Origin: Thiohalophilus sp.
GTDB lineage: Bacteria > Pseudomonadota > Gammaproteobacteria > UBA6429 > Thiohalophilaceae
DNA length: 64,000 nucleotides
Direction: 5' to 3'
Assembly: GCF_034521165.1 (NCBI RefSeq)
Contig: NZ_JAXHMV010000001.1
Location: forward strand, 186,001-250,000
Every line of letters begins with the position of its first letter. Positions within the stretch are counted from its first letter, which is position 1. Position numbers and translations under genes: made by a program. Below are positions 18,930-27,177 of the stretch, in pieces. The notes beneath the pieces were generated by a model that was not told where the DNA came from, did not search any database, and saw nothing but the letters and a program-made list of their open reading frames with translations.

Positions 18930-19069
18930 TTATCCGCGAATCAACGCGAATGGGCGCCAGGATAAAATATTCGCGTTCATTGGCGGATTTGTTTTATCCA
19001 GATAATAAGTAATTATTATTTCTTTTCTCTGCGTCCTTTGCGCCTCTGCGTCCTCTGCGTTATTTCCAG
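18930..19069. repeat. Composite palindromic repeats between modA and ndh
   Basis: 18930-19000 contains ttatccgcgaatcaacgcga and an inverted, imperfect copy (tattcgcgttcattggcgga...ttatcc). Next to it, 19027-19069 is a half copy (right arm only: ctctgcgtcctttgcgcctc ... gcgttatttccag) of the MITE-like family seen complete at 34916-35127. Nothing coding is visible in this 216-base gap. Confidence 0.65.
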
Positions 19070-19113
19070 TAGAATTTAAAAAGTGACGCACTCTGCCGTT
19101 TGCCGCTTTGCGT

Positions 19114-20427
19114 CTAGTGTAACTTGATCTCCGGCTCGACGGTGGCCCGGAAGCGATTGGCAATGGAGATCATCATGGTGCGGTAAAAACCGAACAACGC
19201 GAACTGGTGCAGCTTGTATAACGACAGGTAAACCATCCGCGCCACAAAGCCCTCGACCATGATGCTGCCGGTCAGATTTCCCATCAGGTTGCCCACGGTA
19301 CTGTACTTGCCCAGCGAGACCAGCGAGCCGTAATCGCGATAGAGAAATGTCGGCAACGGTTTGTCGGCCAGACGACGTTTCATGCTCTTGATCAACAAGG
19401 CGGCCTGTTGATGCGCGGCCTGGGCGCGGGGCGGCACATTGGTCTCCATCTGTGGCCAGGGGCAGGCGGCGCAATCGCCGAAGGCGAAAATATTCTCATC
19501 GCGGGTGGTTTGCAGAGTCTGGTCGACGACCAGTTGATTGGCGCGGTTGGTTTCCAGCCCGTCGATCTCGGCGAGAAAGTCGGGCGCCTTGATGCCGGCG
19601 GCCCAGACCCTGATCGGCGCCTGGATCTCGCGCCCGCTTTCGGTATACAGCGCTTCGGCGCTGACCTTGACCACCCGTTCGCCCTTGAGCACGGCGATAT
19701 GGAGTTTTTCCAGCTCCGCCTCGGTGGCCTGCGACAGGCGGGGCGGCAGGCCGGGCAGGATCCGATCGGCGGCCTCGACAATGGTAATGCGCACATCGGC
19801 GGGATTGATCTGATCGATACCGTAGGCGGTGATCAGCCGCGAGACCTTGTGCAACTGGGCGGAGAGCTCGATGCCGGTGGCGCCGCCGCCGGCGATCACC
19901 ACATCCAGCTGGCCCTGTTGCGCCGCATCGGGCCGGGTGCTGGCGCGCATGAAGTTCTCCAGCAGCAGGTGCTGGAACGATTCGGCCTGTTGCTTGGTAT
20001 CCAGAAACAGGCAGTGATCGCGCACGCCTTCGATACCGAAATCGTTACTCACGCTGCCGACCGCCATAATCAGGGTGTCGTATTGAAACTCGCGTCGGGG
20101 AATGATTTCGTTGCCCTGCGCGTCCAGGGTCGGGGCCAGATAAATGGTGCGCGCGGCGCGATCCAGCCGGTCCATCCGGCCGAGGCGAAACTCGAAATGG
20201 TTGCGCGCCGCCTGGGCCAGGTATTCGATCTGGTTTTCATAGGCGTCGAAGGTCCCGGCGGCCACCTCGTGCAGCAGCGGTTTCCAGATATGGGTGCGAT
20301 TGGCGTCCACCAGGGTGATCCGGGCGCGGCCTTTTTTACCCAGGGTCTTGCCCAGGCGGGTGGCCAGTTCCAGGCCGCCGGCGCCGCCGCCGACAATAAT
20401 AATATGGTGCAAATCCGATTCGCGCAT
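19114..20427 (-). CDS. ndh: Type II NADH dehydrogenase (NDH-2)
   Basis: Single-subunit, non-proton-pumping NADH:quinone oxidoreductase on the inner face of the membrane. 437 residues: the FAD Rossmann motif IIVGGGAGGLELATRLG at the N-terminus, a second dinucleotide motif VVIAGGGATGIELSAQLH for NADH (about residue 175), and the FAD-binding ENIFAFGDCAACP near residue 310. The C-terminal 50 residues carry amphipathic or hydrophobic stretches that should anchor it to the membrane. Single gene downstream of tRNA-Leu and its terminator. Confidence 0.94.
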   Translation of the reverse strand: MRESDLHHIIIVGGGAGGLELATRLGKTLGKKGRARITLVDANRTHIWKPLLHEVAAGTFDAYENQIEYLAQAARNHFEFRLGRMDRLDRAARTIYLAPTLDAQGNEIIPRREFQYDTLIMAVGSVSNDFGIEGVRDHCLFLDTKQQAESFQHLLLENFMRASTRPDAAQQGQLDVVIAGGGATGIELSAQLHKVSRLITAYGIDQINPADVRITIVEAADRILPGLPPRLSQATEAELEKLHIAVLKGERVVKVSAEALYTESGREIQAPIRVWAAGIKAPDFLAEIDGLETNRANQLVVDQTLQTTRDENIFAFGDCAACPWPQMETNVPPRAQAAHQQAALLIKSMKRRLADKPLPTFLYRDYGSLVSLGKYSTVGNLMGNLTGSIMVEGFVARMVYLSLYKLHQFALFGFYRTMMISIANRFRATVEPEIKLH

Positions 20428-20532
20428 CGTTCGCTATGCGTCCTGTGAGAATGAGGTTATCAAAGTGTAGCACCGGGGAGTTGCTTGCCCGAAAGACAAA
20501 CAGGGAGATCGGTACTTTGTTTCGGAAGAAAC

Positions 20533-20558
20533 AAAAAAGCCCCCGAAAGGGGGCTTTT
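20533..20558 (-). terminator. Rho-independent terminator of tRNA-Leu
   Basis: Perfect 10-bp stem AAAAGCCCCC / GGGGGCTTTT (20535-20544 and 20549-20558) with a GAAA loop. Read on the minus strand it is followed by a run of six T. It lies 11 bases beyond the CCA end of the tRNA. Confidence 0.9.
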
Positions 20559-20568
20559 ATGAGAGAAT

Positions 20569-20655
20569 TGGTGCCGAGGAGAGGACTTGAACCTCCACGG
20601 GGTTACCCCCACTAGCACCTGAAGCTAGCGCGTCTACCAATTCCGCCACCTCGGC
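20569..20655 (-). tRNA. tRNA-Leu (anticodon CAG)
   Basis: 87 nucleotides including an encoded CCA (TGG at 20569-20571 on the plus strand). The acceptor stem GCCGAGG pairs with its 3' partner. The long variable arm typical of leucine tRNA is formed by GTGGGGGTAACCCCGT, and the anticodon stem-loop CTAGC-TTCAGGT-GCTAG gives anticodon CAG, reading CUG. The TpsiC arm GAGGTTCAAGTCCTC is intact. Confidence 0.96.
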
Positions 20656-20668
20656 TCAGAAGCCGCGC

Positions 20669-20697
20669 ACTTTACAGAGAGTCCCCGGGATTGTCAA
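20669..20697 (-). promoter_or_regulatory. Sigma-70 promoter of tRNA-Leu
   Basis: On the minus strand a consensus TTGACA (20692-20697) is separated by exactly 17 bases from TAAAGT (20669-20674), followed by a GC-rich discriminator (GCGCGG). Such discriminators are typical of stable-RNA promoters under stringent control. Confidence 0.8.
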
Positions 20698-20789
20698 TCA
20701 CGAGCGCGGCCACGCTAAATGAGGCATAATTCGCCGCTCGCGAGTCAAAATCGTGACTGAATACAAAATAACGAGAGAAAGAAGATTAC

Positions 20790-23201
20790 ATGACCCAACG
20801 TTCCGACAAACAAGACCCTTACGCCGAGCGCGAAGCTCAGAAGTACGAAAAACCCATCCCCAGCCGTGAATACATCATGGATCTGCTCGAGCAGGCCGGC
20901 CGTCCCATGTCCCGCGAGGCGATTGCCGAGGCGCTCAAGCTGGAAAGTGACGACGAGCTCGAGGGCCTGCGCCGCCGGCTGCGGGCCATGGAGCGCGACG
21001 GCCAGCTGTTGTTCAATCGTCGTCGCGAATACGGCCTGATCAGCAAAATGGACCTGGTACGCGGCCGGGTACAGGGCCATCCCGACGGCTTCGGCTTTCT
21101 GATTCCCGATGACGGCTCGGATGATCTGTTCCTCTCCGGGCGCGAGATGCGCGTTGCCTTCCATGGCGATCGGGTGCTGGGCCGGGTGGCCGGCATCGAT
21201 CGGCGTGGCCGCCGGGAAGGCGCCATCGTCGAGGTCCTGGAACGGGCCCACAAGACCGTCGTCGGTCGGCTGTTTATCGAGGGCGGCGTCGCCTTCGTGG
21301 TACCGGACAACAAGCGCATCAGCCAGGACATCCTGGTGCCGACGGAAAATCTCGGCCCGGCCGAACACAACCAGATCGTCACCGTCGAAATCGCCCAGCC
21401 GCCAACCCCGTTTCGCCAGGCTATCGGTCAGGTGGTCGAGGTGCTCGGCGATCACATGGCCCCGGGCATGGAGATCGATGTGGCGATCCGCGCCCATAGC
21501 TTGCCGCAGGTCTGGTCGCCGCAAACCGAGGCGCAGATTGCCGAACTGAGTGAGGAGGTCAAAGAAGAACACAAGCAGGAGCCGGGCCGCGAGAATATCC
21601 GGCATCTGCCGCTGGTGACCATCGACAGCGAGGATGCCCGCGACTTCGACGACGCGGTCTATTGCGAGCCCAATCGCAAGGGCTGGCGCCTGCTGGTGGC
21701 GATTGCCGATGTCTCCCATTATGTCGAACCCGACTCGCCACTGGACAAGGATGCGATCGAGCGCGGCAACTCGGTCTATTTCCCCGAGCGCGTCATTCCC
21801 ATGCTGCCGGAGATCCTCTCCAACGGCCTGTGTTCCCTGAACCCGGAAGTGGATCGCCTGTGTATGGTGTGTGACATGCAGCTGGATAAAACCGGCGTGC
21901 TCAAGGGGTATACCTTCTATCCGGCGGTCATGTATTCCCATGCACGGCTCACCTATAACAAGGTGGCGGGCATGCTGATCGACGAAGATGCCGATCTCTG
22001 TCGCCAGTACGCCGGGGTGCTGCCGCATCTGCACAACCTTTACCAGCTTTACCAGACGCTGCGCCAGCGCCGCAGCAAGCGCGGTGCCATCGATTTTGAT
22101 ACCACCGAAACCCGTATCGTGTTCGGCGAGGATCGCAAGATCGAATCCATCGTGCCGACCGAACGCAATGACGCGCACAAGCTGATCGAGGAGTGCATGA
22201 TCATTGCCAACGTGGCCACCGCGCGGTTTTTGCTGGAGCACAAGGTGCCGGCGCTGTATCGCGTGCATGAAGGGCCCAAGCCGGAAAAACTCGAAGCCCT
22301 GCGTGAATTTCTCGGTGAGTTCGGGCTCAAGCTCGGCGGCGGCGATAGTCCCGAGGGCAAGCACTTTTCCAAATTGCTGGAGCAGATTGCCGAACGCCCC
22401 GATGCCCATCTGATCCAGACCGTCATGTTGCGTACCCTGCAACAGGCGGTCTACAGCCCGGACAACGTGGGCCACTTCGGCCTGGCTTTCGATGCCTATG
22501 CCCACTTCACCTCGCCGATTCGCCGCTATCCGGATCTGCTGGTGCATCGTGCCATTCGCCACGTTATCAAACACAAAAAGGGCGGCTTCCTGCAACGCAA
22601 GAAACTGCCTCCGTTTCGTTACGATCACGCCGCCATGGAAAATCTCGGCGAGCACTGCTCGCAGACCGAACGGCGCGCCGACGAGGCGACCCGCGACGCG
22701 GTCGACTGGCTCAAGTGTGAATTCATGCTCGACAAGGTGGGTGAGGAATACAACGGCACCATCAGCAGCGTGACCAGCTTCGGGCTGTTTATCGAGCTTG
22801 ATGAAGTCTTCGTCGAGGGACTGGTGCACGTCACCTCGCTGGAGAACGACTATTACCATTTCGATCCGGCCCATCACCGGCTGATCGGCGAACGCCAGCG
22901 GCAAATGTTCCGCCTCGGCGATCGGGTGCGGGTCAAGCTGGCACGGGTCGATCTCGAAGAGCGCAAGATGGACTTCATGCTGCTGGAAAGCCTGACCGGC
23001 GAAACCTTCCATGGTGAGCTGCCCGAGCGCGGTGGCAAGGGTGGTGGTCGCGGCAAGAAAACCGGCAAAAAAACAGCCGGTAAAAAGCGCAGCAGTAAAA
23101 AGTCCACCAGTCGTTCCGACGAGGGCGGCGGGCGCAAGAAGACCGGCAAGAAAACCAGCAAAAAATCGACCCGCCGGCGCGGCAAAAAGAAGACCGACTG
23201 A
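20790..23201 (+). CDS. rnr: Ribonuclease R
   Basis: Processive 3'-5' exoribonuclease of the RNB family that degrades structured RNA and joins trans-translation decay. 803 residues: N-terminal winged-helix and cold-shock domains (about 20-225), the RNB catalytic domain with DSEDARDFDDAVYCEP (the metal-binding aspartates), HFTSPIRRYPDLLVHRAIRH near its end, an S1 domain (EEYNGTISSVTSFGLFIEL), and a Lys/Arg/Gly-rich tail of about 70 residues that likely helps open duplex RNA. rlmB follows after 18 bases, the usual pair. Confidence 0.97.
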   Translation: MTQRSDKQDPYAEREAQKYEKPIPSREYIMDLLEQAGRPMSREAIAEALKLESDDELEGLRRRLRAMERDGQLLFNRRREYGLISKMDLVRGRVQGHPDGFGFLIPDDGSDDLFLSGREMRVAFHGDRVLGRVAGIDRRGRREGAIVEVLERAHKTVVGRLFIEGGVAFVVPDNKRISQDILVPTENLGPAEHNQIVTVEIAQPPTPFRQAIGQVVEVLGDHMAPGMEIDVAIRAHSLPQVWSPQTEAQIAELSEEVKEEHKQEPGRENIRHLPLVTIDSEDARDFDDAVYCEPNRKGWRLLVAIADVSHYVEPDSPLDKDAIERGNSVYFPERVIPMLPEILSNGLCSLNPEVDRLCMVCDMQLDKTGVLKGYTFYPAVMYSHARLTYNKVAGMLIDEDADLCRQYAGVLPHLHNLYQLYQTLRQRRSKRGAIDFDTTETRIVFGEDRKIESIVPTERNDAHKLIEECMIIANVATARFLLEHKVPALYRVHEGPKPEKLEALREFLGEFGLKLGGGDSPEGKHFSKLLEQIAERPDAHLIQTVMLRTLQQAVYSPDNVGHFGLAFDAYAHFTSPIRRYPDLLVHRAIRHVIKHKKGGFLQRKKLPPFRYDHAAMENLGEHCSQTERRADEATRDAVDWLKCEFMLDKVGEEYNGTISSVTSFGLFIELDEVFVEGLVHVTSLENDYYHFDPAHHRLIGERQRQMFRLGDRVRVKLARVDLEERKMDFMLLESLTGETFHGELPERGGKGGGRGKKTGKKTAGKKRSSKKSTSRSDEGGGRKKTGKKTSKKSTRRRGKKKTD

Positions 23202-23219
23202 TCCCGGGCGCACCACGCC

Positions 23220-23963
23220 ATGACAGAGAAGCACATCATCTTCGGCCTGCACGCGGTCGAGGCGGCGGTCAAACGTGACAGCGAGCATATCCGGCGGGTC
23301 TATCTGGAGCAGGGCCGCCGTGACGAGCGGGCCCGGCAACTGGAAGGGCAGGTTCGCGCCGCCGGCGTGGCACTGGAACGGGTCAAGCGCCGGGTCCTGG
23401 ATGAGCTGACCGACGGCCAGCGCCACCAGGGGGTGGCGGCCGAGGCCACGCTGCCGGGCCCCGGCGACGAACGCCAGCTGGCCCGGCTACTTGATGATCT
23501 GAACGAGCCCCCCTTGCTGTTGATTCTCGACGGCGTGCAGGATCCGCACAACCTGGGCGCCTGCCTGCGCACCGCCGATGCCGCCGGGGTGCAGGCAGTC
23601 ATCGCCCCCAAAGACCGGGCCTGCGGCCTGACCAGCACCGTGCGCAAGGTGGCCAGCGGCGCCGCCGAGATCGTCCCCTTCATCCAGGTTACCAACCTGG
23701 CCCGGACCCTGCGTGAGCTGCGCGAGCGTGGCATCTGGCTGGTGGGCACCGATCTGGGGGGCGAGATCGACCTCTACCAGGCCGACCTGGCCGGCCCGCT
23801 GGCACTGGTGATGGGCGCCGAGGAAAAAGGCCTGCGCCGCCTGACCCGCGAGCACTGCGATCAGCTGGTCAAACTACCCATGCTGGGCACAGTCCAGAGT
23901 CTGAACGTCTCCGTGAGTACCGGGATCTGTCTCTATGAGGCGCTGCGACAGCGCAGGGGCTAG
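23220..23963 (+). CDS. rlmB: 23S rRNA (Gm2251) 2'-O-methyltransferase RlmB
   Basis: SPOUT methyltransferase that modifies G2251 in the 23S peptidyl-transferase region. 247 residues: an N-terminal substrate-binding domain (HIIFGLHAVEAAVKRD) and the knotted SpoU domain with LILDGVQDPHNLGACLRTAD, LVMGAEEKGLRRLTREHCD and MLGTVQSLNVSVSTGICLYE. Cotranscription with rnr is likely. A long REP array follows the stop. Confidence 0.96.
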   Translation: MTEKHIIFGLHAVEAAVKRDSEHIRRVYLEQGRRDERARQLEGQVRAAGVALERVKRRVLDELTDGQRHQGVAAEATLPGPGDERQLARLLDDLNEPPLLLILDGVQDPHNLGACLRTADAAGVQAVIAPKDRACGLTSTVRKVASGAAEIVPFIQVTNLARTLRELRERGIWLVGTDLGGEIDLYQADLAGPLALVMGAEEKGLRRLTREHCDQLVKLPMLGTVQSLNVSVSTGICLYEALRQRRG

Positions 23964-24700
23964 TTGCTAGGTACTAGGTCTAGGACCTGATCCCTGGAGA
24001 AGGGTAGGCGCGCCCCGCGGGCGCGATTGTCGAACGAGGGTGATCGCGGTCGAAGCCCGCTCCTACAGAAAGGGCGGGTAGGCGCGCCCTGCGGGCGCGG
24101 TTGTCGAACGGGGGTGATCGCGGTCGAAGCCCGCTCCTACAGAAAGAGCGGGTAGGAGCGCCCCGCGGGCGCGATTGTCGAACGGGGGATGATCGCACTC
24201 GAAGCCCGCTCCTACAGAAAGAGCGGGTAGGCGCGCCCCGCGGGCGCGATTGTCGAACGGGGGTGATCGCGGTCGAAGCCCGCTCCTACAGAAAGAGCGG
24301 GTAGGCGCGCCCCGCGGGCGCGGTTGTCGAACGGGGGTGATCGCGGTCGAAGCCCGCTCCTACAGAAAGGGCGGGTAGGCGCGCCCTGCGGGCGCGGTTG
24401 TCGAACGGGGTGATCGCGGTCGAAGCCCGCTCCTACAGAAAGAGCGGGTAGGCGCGCCCCGCGGGCGCGGTTGTCGAACGGGGGTGATCGCGGTCGAAGC
24501 CCGCTCCTACAGAAAGAGCGGGTAGGCGCGCCCCGCGGGCGCGATTGTCGAACGGGGGTGATCGCGCTCGAAGCCCGCTCCTGCAGAAAGAGCGGGTAGG
24601 AGCGCCCCGCGGGCGCGATTGTCGAACGGGGGTGATCGCGCTCAAAGCCCGCTCCTGCACAAAGAGGGGTGTAGGCCGGACAGAGCGCAGCGGTGTCCGG
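23964..24700. repeat. Tandem array of nine REP-pair units (73-75 bp)
   Basis: Units begin (GGGTAGG) at 24002, 24076, 24150, 24225, 24299, 24373, 24446, 24520 and 24594, so the period is 73-75 bases and no unique spacers exist. Each unit has one arm (ggtaggcgcgccccgcgggc) and an opposing arm (cgaagcccgctcctacag), the layout of Pseudomonas-type REP pairs. Units differ at a few sites (GGCGCG/GGAGCG, cggtcg/cgctcg, ctacag/ctgcag). The array starts after a ctaggtactagg-type repeat (23961-23995) and ends at a gccggaca...tgtccggc hairpin (24675-24702). It fills the gap between rlmB and rpsF. ORF-like readings through it are artefacts. Confidence 0.93.
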
Positions 24701-24719
24701 CAATCTGCCTATATCTGGA

Positions 24720-24748
24720 TTGCAAAGCCCTGATCCCTCGAGTAAAAT
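24720..24748 (+). promoter_or_regulatory. Sigma-70 promoter of the rpsF operon
   Basis: TTGCAA (24720-24725) and TAAAAT (24743-24748) with a 17-base spacer, about 100 bases upstream of rpsF. The leader between (24755-24850) is GC-rich with several complementary segments (cccgggccgaaaagccggg; accgaaaggaag by the Shine-Dalgarno) and could carry the S6:S18-binding autoregulatory structure known in many bacteria; I cannot fold it here. Confidence 0.6.
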
Positions 24749-24850
24749 GCGCAGCCTTTAGTCAACCCGGGCCGAAAAGCCGGGATAGCCTTGCTCCACC
24801 GCGGCCGAGAGGTTCGACGGGGGGCTTTTAACCGAAAGGAAGAGATGTCG

Positions 24851-25204
24851 ATGCGACACTATGAGATCGTGTTTCTGGTCCACCCTGACCAGAGTGAACA
24901 GGTTCCCGCCATGCTGGAACGGTATCGCAACCTGGTCGAAGGCAACGGTGGCAAGGTCCATCGGGTCGAGGACTGGGGCCGCCGCCAGCTGGCTTTCTCC
25001 ATCCAGAAAGTCCACAAGGCGCATTATGTTCTGATGAACATCGAATGCGACCAGGCCACCCGTGATGAACTGGAAAGTGGCTTCCGCTTTAACGACGCCG
25101 TCATTCGCAATCTGATCATCCGCCGTGATGAAGCCGTCACCGAGCCGTCCCCGATGGCGAAGAAAGACGAGCGCGAAGAAGACAGCGAGCAAAGCGCCGC
25201 TTGA
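24851..25204 (+). CDS. rpsF: 30S ribosomal protein S6
   Basis: 117 residues; binds the central domain of 16S rRNA together with S18. The start at ATG 24851 is taken because MRHYEIVFLVHPDQSEQVP aligns with the family; an in-frame ATG two codons earlier (24845) is a weaker choice given the AAGGAAG Shine-Dalgarno. EDWGRRQLAFSIQKVHKAHYVLMN and FRFNDAVIRNLIIRR are diagnostic. It has an acidic C-terminal tail (KKDEREEDSEQS), as in proteins modified by RimK. Confidence 0.97.
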   Translation: MRHYEIVFLVHPDQSEQVPAMLERYRNLVEGNGGKVHRVEDWGRRQLAFSIQKVHKAHYVLMNIECDQATRDELESGFRFNDAVIRNLIIRRDEAVTEPSPMAKKDEREEDSEQSAA

Positions 25205-25241
25205 GCCCGACCTTAACCAGTTAACTTAAAGGAATCACATC

Positions 25242-25472
25242 ATGGCCCGTTTTTTCCGTCGCAAGAAATTCTGTCGTTTTACCGCTGAAGGTATCAAGGA
25301 GATCGATTACAAGGATCTCGGTTTGCTGAAGGCCAATATCACCGAAAGCGGCAAGATTGTGCCCAGTCGCATTACCGGCACCAAGGCCCGTTATCAGCGT
25401 CAGCTGGCTACCGCCGTCAAGCGTGCCCGTTATCTGGCGCTGCTGCCGTACAGCGACTCGCACAAGAACTAA
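25242..25472 (+). CDS. rpsR: 30S ribosomal protein S18
   Basis: 76 residues, the S6 partner in the small subunit. RFFRRKKFCRFTAEG and SGKIVPSRITGTKARYQRQL are diagnostic. A single Cys in RKKFCRF is the usual form. Shine-Dalgarno aaagga precedes the ATG. Confidence 0.98.
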   Translation: MARFFRRKKFCRFTAEGIKEIDYKDLGLLKANITESGKIVPSRITGTKARYQRQLATAVKRARYLALLPYSDSHKN

Positions 25473-25510
25473 AACCGCCTGTTCGCCCGGGTGCGAACAG
25501 AGGATTTGCA

Positions 25511-26437
25511 ATGATGAAGTCGCTGGCAAGCTATGCCATGCGCGGCCCGCTCCAGGCCATCCTCGCGGTGACCGGGCTGGCCATCGCCTCGCTGCTGTTT
25601 TTTCCGCTGAGCTGGCCGTTGAGTTATCTCAGCGCCGGCCTGGTGGCGCTGGTGGGGCTGACCCAGGCCAGCCGCGAAAGCCTGCTGATCCTGCTGGGAG
25701 CCACCGCCGCGCTGGCCGTGCTGGCCCTGCTGATCGGCAGTCCGCACTTTGCCGTCGGCTATGCGCTGGTGGTCTGGTCGCCGGCCTGGCTGGCGGCCCA
25801 GTGGCTGCGCCAGCGCGAGTCGCTCTCCCAGACCCTGCTGTTGTGTGGGCTGGTGGGACTGGTCGGCATCAGCATTATGTTCCCGCTGCTGGGCGATCCG
25901 GCCCAGTGGTGGGGCGAGTATTTCAACCAGCAGGTGATCCCGGCGCTCAAACAGGCCGGCATCGAGATTCAGGACGAGGTCGCCCTGCGGGCGGTGCTGG
26001 AGCAGTCGGCCCGGTTGATGACCGGGGCCATGCTCACCTCGCTGGTATTGAGCGCCATTATCGGTCTGCTGGCCGGGCGCTACTGGCAGGCGCTGTTGTT
26101 TGGCAGTGCCAGTCCCGGCGAGTTTCACCAGCTGCGCCTAGGCACGCTGGCCGCCGGCATCTCGCTGGCCATCGTGGCGCTGGCCCAGTTCGTGGGTGGT
26201 CTGGCCGGCCAGTGGCTGGTCAATGCGGCCACCGTGGTGCTGGGCGTGTTTTTGTTTCAGGGGCTGGCCGTGGGCCATGCCCTGGCTGCCCGCAGCCAGA
26301 ATGCGCAGATCTGGCTGGTGGCATTGTATATCGTGCTGTTTTTTACCCTGCCCTATGGCGCGCTCGCGATCGCCATGCTGGGCATACTGGATAACTGGAT
26401 TGAGCTCCGTCGCCGTTTTCCCGGGGCGGCGGGTTAA
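25511..26437 (+). CDS. DUF2232 (YybS-like) integral membrane protein
   Basis: 308 residues, almost entirely hydrophobic: about eight transmembrane segments can be traced, in clusters near residues 15-75, 80-130, 175-260 and 265-295. Matches the DUF2232 family that sits between rpsR and rplI in many bacteria. Function unknown; the resemblance of some members to energy-coupling or Tol-Pal-type membrane proteins is not enough for a role. Two ATG codons in tandem start it, behind an agagga Shine-Dalgarno. Confidence 0.85.
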   Translation: MMKSLASYAMRGPLQAILAVTGLAIASLLFFPLSWPLSYLSAGLVALVGLTQASRESLLILLGATAALAVLALLIGSPHFAVGYALVVWSPAWLAAQWLRQRESLSQTLLLCGLVGLVGISIMFPLLGDPAQWWGEYFNQQVIPALKQAGIEIQDEVALRAVLEQSARLMTGAMLTSLVLSAIIGLLAGRYWQALLFGSASPGEFHQLRLGTLAAGISLAIVALAQFVGGLAGQWLVNAATVVLGVFLFQGLAVGHALAARSQNAQIWLVALYIVLFFTLPYGALAIAMLGILDNWIELRRRFPGAAG

Positions 26438-26478
26438 TCAACCAATCACATCAAGCGACAGGCATTGAGGTCAATAAA

Positions 26479-26928
26479 ATGGAAGTCATTCTGCTGGAAA
26501 ACGTAGCCAATCTCGGCACCCTGGGCGACAAGGTCAACGTGCGTCCCGGTTATGGCCGCAACTTTCTGCTGCCGCAGAAAAAAGCGGTGCCGGCCACCCG
26601 TGAGAATATCGAAGCCTTTGAAGCGCGCCGCGCCGAGCTGGAAAAAGCGGCTGCCGAGGCCCTGGCCGCGGCCCAGGCCCGTGCCGAGAAGATCGCCGAG
26701 CTGGGTCAGGTGACCATCCAGGCTCACGCCGGTGAGGAAGGCAAGCTGTTCGGCTCTGTGGCCGTGGCCGACATCGCCGACGCGGTAACCGCGGCCGGCA
26801 TCGAGCTGGAAAAACGTGAAGTCACCCTGCCCGAGGGCCCGATTCGTCTGACCGGCGAATACGAGATCGAACTGCAGCTGCACCCGGAAGTCATGCAGTC
26901 CATCAAGGTCATCGTCGAGGCCGAGTGA
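26479..26928 (+). CDS. rplI: 50S ribosomal protein L9
   Basis: 149 residues: the N-terminal rRNA-binding domain (MEVILLENVANLGTLGDKVNVRPGYGRNFLLP, split by a Gly-rich loop), the long connecting helix (about 40-78) and the C-terminal domain. Last ribosomal gene of the operon; a GC-rich inverted repeat (gcgggcggggtcttcccgcccgc) lies just after the stop and may aid termination, though no T-tract is seen. Confidence 0.98.
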   Translation: MEVILLENVANLGTLGDKVNVRPGYGRNFLLPQKKAVPATRENIEAFEARRAELEKAAAEALAAAQARAEKIAELGQVTIQAHAGEEGKLFGSVAVADIADAVTAAGIELEKREVTLPEGPIRLTGEYEIELQLHPEVMQSIKVIVEAE

Positions 26929-27177
26929 TTGCCGCGGGCGGGGTCTTCCCGCCCGCCGCCGCCTTCTCTGGCACGCCTTTCGCACGCCCCGCTCGTGCGG
27001 ATTTTCCCCGTTCATTTTCCGTTCCAATTCCGTGCGCCGGATCGGTCCGATCCCGGTCGGGGTTGTGCTATGCTCAGGGCCTCCCGCCACGGGAGCGAGG
27101 GGTCGTTTCGATGACATTCTCCGGGAGTACCGCCCGTATGCGGCCCCGGCCATGCTGGAATAACAAGACTAACCACC

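Noticed and set aside
20745..23426. 893-codon minus-strand open frame across rnr
   Set aside because: Mirror of a highly biased codon pattern; no family resemblance, while rnr on the plus strand is clear.
24002..24668. CRISPR-like array
   Set aside because: The 73-75-base units are wholly repeated, with no unique spacers and no cas genes; it is a REP tandem array.
23980..24733. Several ORFs of 60-163 codons through the REP array, on both strands
   Set aside because: Their repeated translations simply follow the 74-base period (shifted by repeat-length changes); not genes.
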